NCBI GenBank assembly: GCA_016787725.1
Contig: JAEUTZ010000022.1
Location: forward strand, 62,001 to 126,000
Reading direction: 5' to 3'
DNA length: 64,000 bases
Source: Cyclobacteriaceae bacterium
GTDB taxonomy: Bacteria > Bacteroidota > Bacteroidia > Cytophagales > Cyclobacteriaceae
Position 1 is the first letter of the stretch, and the number at the start of each line of letters is the position of its first letter. Positions 47,609 to 56,248 of the stretch are shown here, piece after piece. The notes under the pieces were generated by a model that was given only the letters and a program-made list of their open reading frames with translations, searched no databases and was not told the DNA's origin. Made by a program: the position numbers and the translations under genes.

Positions 47609-47636
47609 TTGGTTTACCCATTATGTATTACCTTTA
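47609..47636 (+). promoter_or_regulatory. promoter of the zinc-ribbon membrane protein gene
   Basis: TTG at 47609-47611, a 17-base spacer and TACCTTTA at 47629-47636 (one mismatch to TAnnTTTG), 22 bases before the ATG at 47659: a good fit to the Bacteroidota -33/-7 layout. Confidence 0.45.
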
Positions 47637-47658
47637 GGGCTTAATTTTTTTAACCACA

Positions 47659-48558
47659 ATGGATGATATTCAGGCACAAAAGGCGTTTGTAGACGCATGG
47701 CACAATGGTATGCTGATTGGGGCAATCTTGATGATTACAGTGGCCATCGTTATTTTTTTGGTTTATCACTTAAAAGTTTCTTTGATCAAAGGCCTAAAAG
47801 AGAGGCACGATTATATAAATGCCAACGAGATCAAATGGTATAAATGGATTTTCATTTTTCTGGGTATTGCCGCTGCGATGGCAATCAACTTATATGGTAA
47901 AGATGAAATTGGTGGTCCGGGTGTCTCCTTCTTTGTTCGCTTGTTTTTTGCAGTAGCAGGGGCAACTCTGGTAATCTATATTGCTTCCCTCATTCTGGAT
48001 TATTATTATCCCACACGCCTCAATAAACGGCTTCGAAAACTGCGGTACACACCCCGGATTTCCAGTACCGGATCTAAAATGAAGTTGTTGAGTGAAGATG
48101 AAGAGGATGTTCATCTTAATGAGGGCATGCAGGCAGAAGAAGATATTTTCTCTATCGACTATGATGTGTGGGTAGACGAAAAAACCAACGAGGTAAAAAT
48201 TGAAAAGTATCAAGGACACCTTATCTCCCTTCAGTGTCACAATTGCGGATTTTACACCATGCGCGTAACCCGTGAAGAAATTATTGAACGCAATGAAGAT
48301 GGGAGTCCGAAAGAACTGTTAAAGCATTATCAGTGCTCGTACTGTAAGAATGTGAGGGCAACCCAGTTTTCGATCAGCAAAAAGGAGACCGAAGATTACA
48401 AACACGCCAAGCCAAAGCACGCCCGCTCTACCCGCAATGTTGAATTAATTAAAATCGATATACATTCAAGCCTGGGTGGTAAAAAAACTTTCGAATTCCA
48501 CTCGGTAGAGGAAGCCCAAAAGTTCCTGAACGAATTTGATTTTGATAAAGTGGCCTGA
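47659..48558 (+). CDS. zinc-ribbon membrane protein, paralogue of the protein at 26753
   Basis: A 299-residue protein with about three membrane helices (near 15-37, 54-72 and 84-108), a basic stretch, an acidic linker, and a soluble domain with CxxC pairs LQCHNCGFYTM (~195) and YQCSYCKN (~227), probably a zinc ribbon. It is co-linear with the protein at 26753, including the EIKWYKW/EIKYFWY region and DVWVDEKTNEVKIEKY. A ~55-residue C-terminal extension (SLGGKKTFEFHSVEEAQKF) is unique to this copy. Function unknown. Confidence 0.78.
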   Translation: MDDIQAQKAFVDAWHNGMLIGAILMITVAIVIFLVYHLKVSLIKGLKERHDYINANEIKWYKWIFIFLGIAAAMAINLYGKDEIGGPGVSFFVRLFFAVAGATLVIYIASLILDYYYPTRLNKRLRKLRYTPRISSTGSKMKLLSEDEEDVHLNEGMQAEEDIFSIDYDVWVDEKTNEVKIEKYQGHLISLQCHNCGFYTMRVTREEIIERNEDGSPKELLKHYQCSYCKNVRATQFSISKKETEDYKHAKPKHARSTRNVELIKIDIHSSLGGKKTFEFHSVEEAQKFLNEFDFDKVA

Positions 48559-48608
48559 TTGCGGCATCCATTTTGTATATAAATGATTGAATTAATTAAA
48601 TACGGGCC

Positions 48609-50636
48609 ATGATGAAGCGTTTGGTTTCAATCTTATTTGTAGTTGCAAGTTATTCCGCCATTGCTTTGCCGGTAGATACCGTTGAGCTTAAAGCAAAGCC
48701 GGTTTACGGAAAGGAGGCGCGAGTCATCTCTTATATTCTCGATAATAATCACTATCGAAAAATCAAACTGAATGACTCCTTGTCAGCCGCCATCCTGGAT
48801 CGCTACATCAAGGAGCTCGATAACAGCAAAAGCTATTTTCTCGCTTCTGATATTAAATCATTCGACCGGTACAAATTTGCCATTGATGATTTAACACGGA
48901 ACGAAAACGTAAATCCCGCTTTCGATATCTACAAGGTGTTTAGTCAGCGATATAAAGAACGCATGTCGTATGTGTTGGGAACCTTGATTAAGAAGAATTT
49001 TGACTATACGGTTGACGAATATTACAACACCAACCGCGATCAGGAACCATGGGCTACTACCCCTGACGACTTGAATGAACTCTGGCGCAAGATTATTAAA
49101 AGTCAGGCGTTAAGCCTGAAGTTGGCCGGTAAAAAGCCTGACGAGATTTCGGAAACGTTGAAGACCCGGTATGAGCGCTTCGGCAAGACTTTTACGCAAT
49201 TCAAAGCGGAGGATGTGTTCACCATTTACATGAATGCCATTACGGAATCGTATGATCCACACACAAGCTACATGTCCCCAAAGCAATCAGATTTGTTCAA
49301 ACAGCAAATGAGTTTGTCTCTGGAGGGCATTGGGGCACAGCTGCAAGCCGAAAATGATTATACCAAAGTAGTGAAGATACTTCCCGGGGGGGATGCTCAG
49401 AAATCCGGTAAAGTAAATGTGAATGATTTGATTGTTGGAGTAGCCCAGGGCAAGGATGGTGAAATGGTGGATGTTGTGGGTTGGCGATTGGATGATGTTG
49501 TGAAACTCATCAAAGGGCCAAAGGGCACAACGGTGCGACTCATGATCCTGCCTGCGAAAACCGGGGTAAATGGACCCGCACAGGAAGTTGTTCTGGTTCG
49601 AGATAAAATCAAGTTGGAAGATCAGGCAGCAAAGAAAGAAGTAATCAACTACCAGATTCAGGGTCGGACAGCCAGATTGGGGGTCATTTCCTTACCTAGC
49701 TTTTACATGGACTATGAAGCCTACCAGAAAGGCGACCCGAACTATCGCAGCACCACACGCGATGTAAAGAAGTTAATCGGTGAATTAAAAGCCGAAGGAG
49801 TGGAAGGAATTGTGATGGACTTACGGAACAATGGAGGCGGTTCGTTACCGGAGGCGGTGGACCTAACCGGGTTGTTTATTAAGGAAGGTCCGGTGGTACA
49901 GGTGCGCAACTCTGCGAACCGGGTAGATGTGATGCCGGATGATAATAAGGAGATTTTTTATAGCGGACCTTTGGTTGTGCTCACCAACAGGTTCAGTGCC
50001 TCGGCTTCTGAAATATTTGCCGGAGCGATTCAGGATTACCAACGTGGGGTTGTGGTGGGTGAATCAACATTTGGAAAGGGTACCGTGCAAACCGTGTTAG
50101 ATCTTAGTCGGTTCATCAATGATAAGGAACCCGTGGGCGAGTTAAAATTGACCTTCCAGAAGTTTTACCGGGTTACCGGAAGCAGCACACAGCACAAGGG
50201 GGTGTCTCCCGACATCATGTTACCGTCTGCCTTTAGTGCCTCAGAATATGGCGAAAGCGCTTATCCCAGCGCATTACCCTGGGATGTAATCAGACCCGCA
50301 AATTTTCAGAAGGTTACGGAAGTGAACGATCGCGTCTTGGCAGGACTTAATAAAGCTTACCAGGAGCGGACCAAGTTTGACCCCAACCTTAAAAAGTATG
50401 TGGCCGAAACAGAAGAGTTAAAGAAAAACCTCGAGGAGACTCGGATCTCGCTGAATGAGGCGAAGCGGAAAATTGAACTGGAGAATGCAGAAAAACGAAA
50501 AGCATCTGAAAAAATGGATACCACGATTACCTCCAAAGAAGGGTTACCGGCCGATGAACTTCAGAATCTGAAAGATGAGTTTCTGCGCGAGGGTCTTTTG
50601 ATTTTGGGCGATCTGGTTACCAAACGTTTCGGATAA
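48609..50636 (+). CDS. prc: carboxy-terminal processing protease (Tsp/Prc, family S41)
   Basis: A 675-residue periplasmic serine protease. Signal peptide (AIALP), N-terminal Tsp domain ~25-230, PDZ domain ~230-330 (LSLEGIGAQLQ, VVKILPGGDAQKSGKVNVNDLIVGV), S41 catalytic domain ~350-540 and a coiled C-terminal region. The Ser/Lys dyad is Ser465 in FSASASE and Lys490 in STFGKGTVQ, spaced by 25 as in E. coli Tsp. It degrades or trims proteins from the C-terminus. A second ATG at 48612 is equally possible as start. The symbol follows the family; activity is inferred. Confidence 0.93.
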   Translation: MMKRLVSILFVVASYSAIALPVDTVELKAKPVYGKEARVISYILDNNHYRKIKLNDSLSAAILDRYIKELDNSKSYFLASDIKSFDRYKFAIDDLTRNENVNPAFDIYKVFSQRYKERMSYVLGTLIKKNFDYTVDEYYNTNRDQEPWATTPDDLNELWRKIIKSQALSLKLAGKKPDEISETLKTRYERFGKTFTQFKAEDVFTIYMNAITESYDPHTSYMSPKQSDLFKQQMSLSLEGIGAQLQAENDYTKVVKILPGGDAQKSGKVNVNDLIVGVAQGKDGEMVDVVGWRLDDVVKLIKGPKGTTVRLMILPAKTGVNGPAQEVVLVRDKIKLEDQAAKKEVINYQIQGRTARLGVISLPSFYMDYEAYQKGDPNYRSTTRDVKKLIGELKAEGVEGIVMDLRNNGGGSLPEAVDLTGLFIKEGPVVQVRNSANRVDVMPDDNKEIFYSGPLVVLTNRFSASASEIFAGAIQDYQRGVVVGESTFGKGTVQTVLDLSRFINDKEPVGELKLTFQKFYRVTGSSTQHKGVSPDIMLPSAFSASEYGESAYPSALPWDVIRPANFQKVTEVNDRVLAGLNKAYQERTKFDPNLKKYVAETEELKKNLEETRISLNEAKRKIELENAEKRKASEKMDTTITSKEGLPADELQNLKDEFLREGLLILGDLVTKRFG

Positions 50637-50638
50637 CG

Positions 50639-51511
50639 TTAGTGGGCAACCTTAACAGGCGTTAATGTATAACCTTTTAATTTGAGGAGATTGAGCAACC
50701 CCCGTTCTCCTTCCAAATGCGAAACCCCTACCGAAAGGAAAGCGCTGTTTTCCATCATCATTTTTTCAATCTTCGGAAACCACTCTTCATTCCGCTTGAA
50801 ATAAAACTCTTCAATGAATTGGGCGTTGTTTTCCAGCGGATGTAAGGTGTACTCAAATATTTCTTCCAGGTTTCCTTGTGGATAGTCCTCCATCAGTTTT
50901 TTATACTCAGCTTTTTGTTTTTCAAAGTTGTCGATACTGTGCAGAAGGGCAGTAATCTGATCCTGCATAGAGAACGAATTGAGCGCTTGTGATTCGCGAT
51001 CAACACTTTCCAGGCTATAGGATTTAACGCCATTTTTTTTAGCAAATCGCAATAATTCCAGATCATAGAATTTCACGCCTTCGCCCAGTGCCAGGCGAGT
51101 CATGGAAATTGATAAGGCCAATGGCTTTAGTCGGGCATACTTTTTTTCAAAAACACTCTTAGAAATCTTAAATTCAGTCCCGAAAAAATCCACTACTTTG
51201 GTGTAATCGGCTGGCGATAAATGAGTTGCAAGGGATTCACCTTTTGGAAAGTGAAGCGCCTTATTCAGCTCATGCTGAGCGTGATGGTCGATTTGATCTT
51301 CAATTGCAAACAAGTCGGCCTTTAGAATTTTATCAGTGGCCTCTTTGGGCAGATAGTATTCGTGTTCCCCAATAAATTTCAGGGAGCCAAACAAATAGGA
51401 AGTTTTGGTCAAGCCATTTCCGCTAATCTCCCAAAGAATAGAAGTTTCTTGAGCTTTTAATGCCGGGGTCAATAGAAACGACAGCAGAAGGAGACTGGCT
51501 ACTTTTTTCAT
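50639..51511 (-). CDS. TraB/GumN-family protein
   Basis: A 290-residue exported protein with a signal peptide (cleaved near LKAQ). TraB/GumN features: SILWEISGNGLTKTSYLFGSLKFIGE at the start and SVGVSHLEGERGLLNLLKLKGYTLTPV at the end, which contains the GxxH and GxxxLL hallmarks. Some relatives (Tiki) are metalloproteases; the first GxxH-type site here reads GSLKF in place of GTxH, so one metal ligand seems missing and activity is doubtful. An upstream TTG at 51532 is rejected because the ATG at 51511 begins a proper signal peptide. It is convergent with the protease gene, 2 bases apart. Confidence 0.82.
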   Translation of the reverse strand: MKKVASLLLLSFLLTPALKAQETSILWEISGNGLTKTSYLFGSLKFIGEHEYYLPKEATDKILKADLFAIEDQIDHHAQHELNKALHFPKGESLATHLSPADYTKVVDFFGTEFKISKSVFEKKYARLKPLALSISMTRLALGEGVKFYDLELLRFAKKNGVKSYSLESVDRESQALNSFSMQDQITALLHSIDNFEKQKAEYKKLMEDYPQGNLEEIFEYTLHPLENNAQFIEEFYFKRNEEWFPKIEKMMMENSAFLSVGVSHLEGERGLLNLLKLKGYTLTPVKVAH

Positions 51512-51659
51512 GAATGAAAGTTTATCCAACAAATAAAACAGAAATGCGTGTAAATCGGAAGGATCACTGTTTTTTCGCGGATTAGGACCATTTTTTTCTC
51601 TATTTTAACACCTCTTATAATTATCTGAATATTTACCCGGAGACCCGGGTTGCTGCGGC

Positions 51660-54600
51660 ATGAGTGAAGAACTGTTAAAAGCAATCGTCCAATTGTTTGC
51701 CATTGTGGCCAAGGAACGGATCACGGACGATGAGCGTACCAATATCAAAGATTTCCTTTCGTTACACCTGAATCAGGAATCGACCCGGTATTACTTGAAT
51801 CTGTTTGATGATTTCTGCAAAACCAACAAGCGATTAATCGAACCCAACCTGAATGTGGACGCAGAGACATTGGAGTTTGTTGATGACTGGTCGCAGATCA
51901 TGCAAATCGCCAAAAAAGTTAACCAGGCATTAACGACCCAACAAAAGGCGATTCTGGCAGTGAAGATCATTGAGCTATGCTATGCGGATGGTGAGCTTTC
52001 CGAACGCCAGAGCAACCTGATCTATTACATTGGAGAGGCGCTGAAGATTCCACAACGCGATATCAAGGCAATGAGCACCTTTGTGCAAGGACAAGATATT
52101 GAGGAACTCGCATCCAAAAATATTCTGGTTATTGATGAAGGCTCCGGAGGTAGGGATTTTCCAGGTCCACGTATTACTTCCAAAGATCTTACCGGGTTAA
52201 TTGCGATTTTAAGATTGCCTGATATTGAAACGTACCTGATCAAATACCTGGGTATTACGCCTTTGTATCTTAATAGTGTTCCACTCAAGAGTCGCAAGAT
52301 TGACGTATTTGCAACGGGCAGTGCCATCCGGGGCTCCAAGATTGAACCGATCTATTATTCGGATGTTGTAGGTAAGTTTTTGTTTGAGGAAAGTGAGACA
52401 GAAATCTCATTCATTGCGGAGCACATCTTTTATCATTTTAAAACCGGAAAAGCCGGATTGCAAAACATTAACATTGCAGAAACCGGTGGTAAGCTGATTG
52501 GCCTGATGGGCGCCAGTGGTTCCGGAAAGTCCACATTATTGAGTGTGTTGAACGGGTCTGAGAAACCGTCCAGCGGCCGGGTGCTCATTAACGGGATCGA
52601 TATTCATAAAGATCCACACACGGTGGATGGGATCATTGGCTTCATCCCCCAGGATGATCTATTGATCGAGGACCTTACGGTCTTTGAGAACCTCTACTAT
52701 TCTGCCCGTCTTTGCTTTGGTCATTATAAGAAAGAAGAGATTGCCACGCTTGCTGAAAAAGTTCTTTTGAACCTGGGTCTTTCTGAAATCCGGAATTTAA
52801 AAGTTGGTTCTCCGTTGCAAAAAACGATCAGTGGTGGACAACGCAAGCGCCTGAACATTGGCCTTGAACTATTTCGCGAGCCCACCATCTTGTTTGTAGA
52901 TGAACCAACGTCTGGACTTTCCTCACGTGACTCCGAAAATATCATGGACCTGTTGAAGGAATTATCTCTGCGCGGGAAAATGATTTTTGTAGTAATACAT
53001 CAGCCTTCCTCTGACATCTTTAAGATGTTCGACACATTGATTATTCTGGACGTGGGCGGATTTCAGATTTACTATGGTAATCCGGTTGAGTCTGTTAATT
53101 ATTTTCAGGATATCATCAATGCCGCTAACAAAACTCCCGGTGCCTGTCCCGAATGTGGTAACATTAACCCTGAACAGATCTTTAATATCATCGAAACCCG
53201 GGTGGTGAATGAATACGGTCGGTTCACACATACCCGTAAGGTCTCCCCGGGCCAGTGGTATCAGTATTTCAAGCAAAAGATCAAGATCTCTAAAGTGGAA
53301 GAGGTACATGATCCCTTGCCGGTAGTGCAGCAAATTCCCAATTGGTTTAAACAGCTGTGGATTTTTATTATCCGCGATGTACTTGCGAAAGTGGCGAACA
53401 AGCAATACATGGTCATTAACTTGTTGCTGTCTCCGGTTCTGGCTTTCTTCATTGCCTATTTCGTGAAATTTTATGATGTAGAGGCAGGGAAGTATACCTT
53501 CTATGATAACTCTAATATCTGGGTATACTTCTTTATGAGTGTAGTCGTTTCGCTGTTTGTCGGCTTGATCTTGAGTGCAGAAGAAATATTTAAAGATCGA
53601 AAAATTCTTAAACGTGAACGATTTTTGAACCTCAGCAGCAGCAGCTACCTCGTTTCCAAAATTTCGATTCTGTTCACCTTATCTGCTTTTCAAACCCTTA
53701 GCTATATTATTATCGGCAATTATATTTTGGAAATTCCGATGACCGAAATGCGCTATTGGCTGATTTTATTTTCCTGTTCCTGTTTCGCCAATATGCTCGG
53801 GTTAAATATTTCCTCGGCTTTTGATTCAGCCGTTACAATTTATATACTCATCCCGCTTTTGATCATTCCGCAACTGTTATTGAGTGGTGTGGTAATCAGT
53901 TTTGATAAGTTTAATCCCAACGTCAGCGACCGGAAGGGCATTCCATTGATGGGTGAGATGATGGTTTCGCGGTGGGCTTTTGAAGCCTTTATGGTTACCC
54001 AATTCAAAGACAATCCGTTTGAAAAGCAATTTTACGAATTGGATCAACGAATTGCGTTGGCTAATTACAAGAGATCGTTTTATATCTCCAACTTAGACAC
54101 GAAACTTTCTTTTGTAATCAACAACCAGTCGAAATGGCGTGACCCATCACCCAACAATCCTGTTAAGAAGGCATTGGATCTTTTACGGAAAGAGATTGGA
54201 TATGAACTGGAGAAATTTGGTGCGGATCGATTCCCTTACCTTGACCGACTCCAAATTGGAAAGGTTGACATGGTAACGTACCACAAAACTGACACGTTCT
54301 TACTGGCTTTGGAAAAAGTGTATCTCAACAGATCGCTTAAAGCTGATTCGGCAAAACAAGCCTTAGTAAAAGCGTTAACCCGTACACCACAGCTGGACAG
54401 TGCATTTCATGAGGCCCGGAAACGCTACCAAAACGAAAAGGTGAATGAAATTGTTGAAAACAGAACTGCGCTTAAACAAATTATTGAGTTGGATGGTGAA
54501 CTCTATCAAAAATCCATGCCTATATTCTTTAATGATCATCGTCCTTCGAACTGGTTTGATTTCCGGGCCATCTTTTATTCCCCCACCAAATATTTTGCAG

Positions 54601-54749
54601 GATCGTTGCATGATACCCTCTATTTTAACCTGGCCGTGATCTGGACGATAACCGCTATCTTTTATGTAGCCCTCTATTTTGAAATCCTGAAAAAGGTGGT
54701 GAGCAGCTTCCAGATGTACAGAAAGTACCGAAGAAAAGATCGCGGTTAG
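51660..54749 (+). CDS. ABCG-like ABC transporter with N-terminal TerB-like region
   Basis: A 1029-residue half transporter. Residues ~95-165 (ILAVKIIELCYADGELSERQSNLIYYIGEAL) resemble TerB-type helical domains. The ATPase domain follows: Walker A GASGSGKST with Lys290, signature ISGGQRKRLNIG, Walker B ILFVDEPTSGLS, in ABCG style. A region with CPECG (~498) precedes an ABC-2 membrane domain with about six helices (~590-790 and a last one near 1000). The order NBD-TMD fits the ABCG/White group. A long extracytoplasmic segment (~790-990) lies before the last helix. Substrate unknown. Confidence 0.88.
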   Translation: MSEELLKAIVQLFAIVAKERITDDERTNIKDFLSLHLNQESTRYYLNLFDDFCKTNKRLIEPNLNVDAETLEFVDDWSQIMQIAKKVNQALTTQQKAILAVKIIELCYADGELSERQSNLIYYIGEALKIPQRDIKAMSTFVQGQDIEELASKNILVIDEGSGGRDFPGPRITSKDLTGLIAILRLPDIETYLIKYLGITPLYLNSVPLKSRKIDVFATGSAIRGSKIEPIYYSDVVGKFLFEESETEISFIAEHIFYHFKTGKAGLQNINIAETGGKLIGLMGASGSGKSTLLSVLNGSEKPSSGRVLINGIDIHKDPHTVDGIIGFIPQDDLLIEDLTVFENLYYSARLCFGHYKKEEIATLAEKVLLNLGLSEIRNLKVGSPLQKTISGGQRKRLNIGLELFREPTILFVDEPTSGLSSRDSENIMDLLKELSLRGKMIFVVIHQPSSDIFKMFDTLIILDVGGFQIYYGNPVESVNYFQDIINAANKTPGACPECGNINPEQIFNIIETRVVNEYGRFTHTRKVSPGQWYQYFKQKIKISKVEEVHDPLPVVQQIPNWFKQLWIFIIRDVLAKVANKQYMVINLLLSPVLAFFIAYFVKFYDVEAGKYTFYDNSNIWVYFFMSVVVSLFVGLILSAEEIFKDRKILKRERFLNLSSSSYLVSKISILFTLSAFQTLSYIIIGNYILEIPMTEMRYWLILFSCSCFANMLGLNISSAFDSAVTIYILIPLLIIPQLLLSGVVISFDKFNPNVSDRKGIPLMGEMMVSRWAFEAFMVTQFKDNPFEKQFYELDQRIALANYKRSFYISNLDTKLSFVINNQSKWRDPSPNNPVKKALDLLRKEIGYELEKFGADRFPYLDRLQIGKVDMVTYHKTDTFLLALEKVYLNRSLKADSAKQALVKALTRTPQLDSAFHEARKRYQNEKVNEIVENRTALKQIIELDGELYQKSMPIFFNDHRPSNWFDFRAIFYSPTKYFAGSLHDTLYFNLAVIWTITAIFYVALYFEILKKVVSSFQMYRKYRRKDRG

Positions 54750-54760
54750 AGATACTTTTT

Positions 54761-54768
54761 TACTTTTG
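54761..54768 (+). promoter_or_regulatory. -7 box (TACTTTTG) of the lipoprotein gene
   Basis: TACTTTTG matches TAnnTTTG, 22 bases before the ATG at 54790. A TTG that could be read as a start (54766) is part of the box, which supports the later ATG. Confidence 0.55.
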
Positions 54769-54789
54769 TGCGTCCAAATTAAATGTACT

Positions 54790-55239
54790 ATGAATATTAA
54801 AATCTATGTTTTCTTGGCTTTTGTAGCCTTGGTAATAACAGCCTGCACACCAAAGCAAACGGAAGAATCTCAAACGGTAGCAGCGGCTGAGGCGGATCCC
54901 AACGAATGGCCAGAAATGGATTCTTTCCACATGATTATGGCCGAAGCCTTCCATCCCTATAAGGACTCTACCAATCTTGAGCCTGTTAAACAATTGGCGG
55001 AGGAACTGGCTCAAAATGCCGAAGCATGGTCAGCCACCGCATTGCCCGAGAAGGTTAATTCTGACGAGATGAAAGCCATGTTAGCGCAACTGAAAGCAGA
55101 TACCCGCTCATTGGCTGATAAAATCAAAGCCGGGGCAACTGATGAAGAAATTGGAACTGCCCTAACAGCACTCCACAATAGTTTTCATGGAATCATGGAA
55201 ACCTGGAACGGAGGCGGCCATGAAGAGCATAACCACTAG
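54790..55239 (+). CDS. hypothetical helical lipoprotein with His-rich tail
   Basis: A 149-residue lipoprotein (lipobox VITAC, Cys19). After an acidic linker the mature part is amphipathic helix throughout, as in a four-helix bundle (PVKQLAEELAQNAEAW, SDEMKAMLAQLKADTR, EIGTALTALHNSFHGIM), ending in a His/Glu tail (GGHEEHNH). Conserved-looking His residues in helices (FHMIMAEAFHPY, LHNSFHG) suggest metal binding, but no family is recognised. It has its own promoter box and a terminator, so it is monocistronic. Confidence 0.75.
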   Translation: MNIKIYVFLAFVALVITACTPKQTEESQTVAAAEADPNEWPEMDSFHMIMAEAFHPYKDSTNLEPVKQLAEELAQNAEAWSATALPEKVNSDEMKAMLAQLKADTRSLADKIKAGATDEEIGTALTALHNSFHGIMETWNGGGHEEHNH

Positions 55240-55258
55240 GATATAAACAAATCAAAAT

Positions 55259-55285
55259 GAGACGGAGGACTTGAGCCTCCGTTTC
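55259..55285 (+). terminator. intrinsic terminator of the lipoprotein gene
   Basis: GAGACGGAGG (55259-55268) pairs with CCTCCGTTTC (55276-55285) around a 7-base loop, with one G-U pair, followed by TATTTTAT. It lies 20 bases after the stop at 55239 and ends only 7 bases before the next ATG. Confidence 0.75.
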
Positions 55286-55291
55286 TATTTT

Positions 55292-56194
55292 ATGTTAAAG
55301 GTTGCCTGGTCATCGGAATACATTTTACCGTTACCACCCAATCATCGATTTCCGATGAGTAAGTATGAGGTGCTGCCGCAGCAATTGTTGCATGAGGGTA
55401 CCCTGGTGGAATCAAATTTTTTTGCTCCCGAACCGCTGGCAGAAAGGTGGATTCTTCGCACCCATGAGGTTGACTATTGGAACCGATTAAAAGCGTTGTC
55501 GCTTACGCCCCAGGAAATCAGACGCACCGGATTCCCCTTGTCGCATGAATTGGTTGACCGCGAAATTCGAATTGCCAATGGAACCCTGATGGCCACTCTC
55601 TATGCCAGGCAGCATGGAATTGCGATGAATATTGCTGGTGGTACCCATCATGCTTTTACCAACCGGGGCGAAGGTTTTTGTTTATTAAATGATATTGCCA
55701 TCGCGGCTAATTATTTATTGGCAGAACAGCTGGCGAACAAAATCCTGGTAGTGGACCTGGATGTTCATCAGGGCAATGGGACAGCTCAGATCTTCGCTCA
55801 GGAAGAACTCGTGTTTACCTTCAGCATGCATGGGGCCAACAATTACCCGCTGCACAAAGAGCAATCTGATCTTGACATTGGGCTAAAGGATTTTACAACG
55901 GATGATTTTTATTTGAAGACCCTGGATGTGAACCTGAAAGCACTGATTGATCAGATACAACCTGATTTCATGTTTTTCCAGTCAGGTGTTGACATTCTTG
56001 ATACAGACAAACTGGGGCGTTTGAGTATTACACGCGAAGGATGCAAAGCGCGGGATCGGCTCGTGCTTCAGCAGGCCCGGCAACACAAGATACCCCTGGT
56101 AGTGAGTATGGGTGGTGGGTATTCCCCCGACTTCCGCGACATTATCGAGGCGCACGCCAACACCTATCGACTGGCGCAGGAGATTTTCTTTTGA
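55292..56194 (+). CDS. histone deacetylase-fold (class IV/AcuC-like) hydrolase
   Basis: A 300-residue arginase-fold deacetylase. Active-site motifs are complete: the His pair in NIAGGTHHAF, the metal ligands Asp and His in VVDLDVHQGNGT, the third ligand Asp in FFQSGVDILDTDKLG, and the GGGYS glycine-rich loop near the end. It resembles small bacterial and class IV HDACs acting on acetylated small molecules (polyamines, acetoin-related) or Lys. Cytoplasmic. The start at 55292 is chosen because the earlier TTG at 55271 lies in the loop of the preceding terminator. Confidence 0.88.
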   Translation: MLKVAWSSEYILPLPPNHRFPMSKYEVLPQQLLHEGTLVESNFFAPEPLAERWILRTHEVDYWNRLKALSLTPQEIRRTGFPLSHELVDREIRIANGTLMATLYARQHGIAMNIAGGTHHAFTNRGEGFCLLNDIAIAANYLLAEQLANKILVVDLDVHQGNGTAQIFAQEELVFTFSMHGANNYPLHKEQSDLDIGLKDFTTDDFYLKTLDVNLKALIDQIQPDFMFFQSGVDILDTDKLGRLSITREGCKARDRLVLQQARQHKIPLVVSMGGGYSPDFRDIIEAHANTYRLAQEIFF

Positions 56195-56248
56195 CTGGTA
56201 ACTGCTTCCAAATCAATTTCGATTAACTTACCCTGAAAGAAATTCGGC

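Noticed and set aside
55271-55291. TTG start of the histone deacetylase-fold gene
   Set aside because: It lies in the loop of the intrinsic terminator of the preceding gene; the ATG at 55292 follows the terminator.
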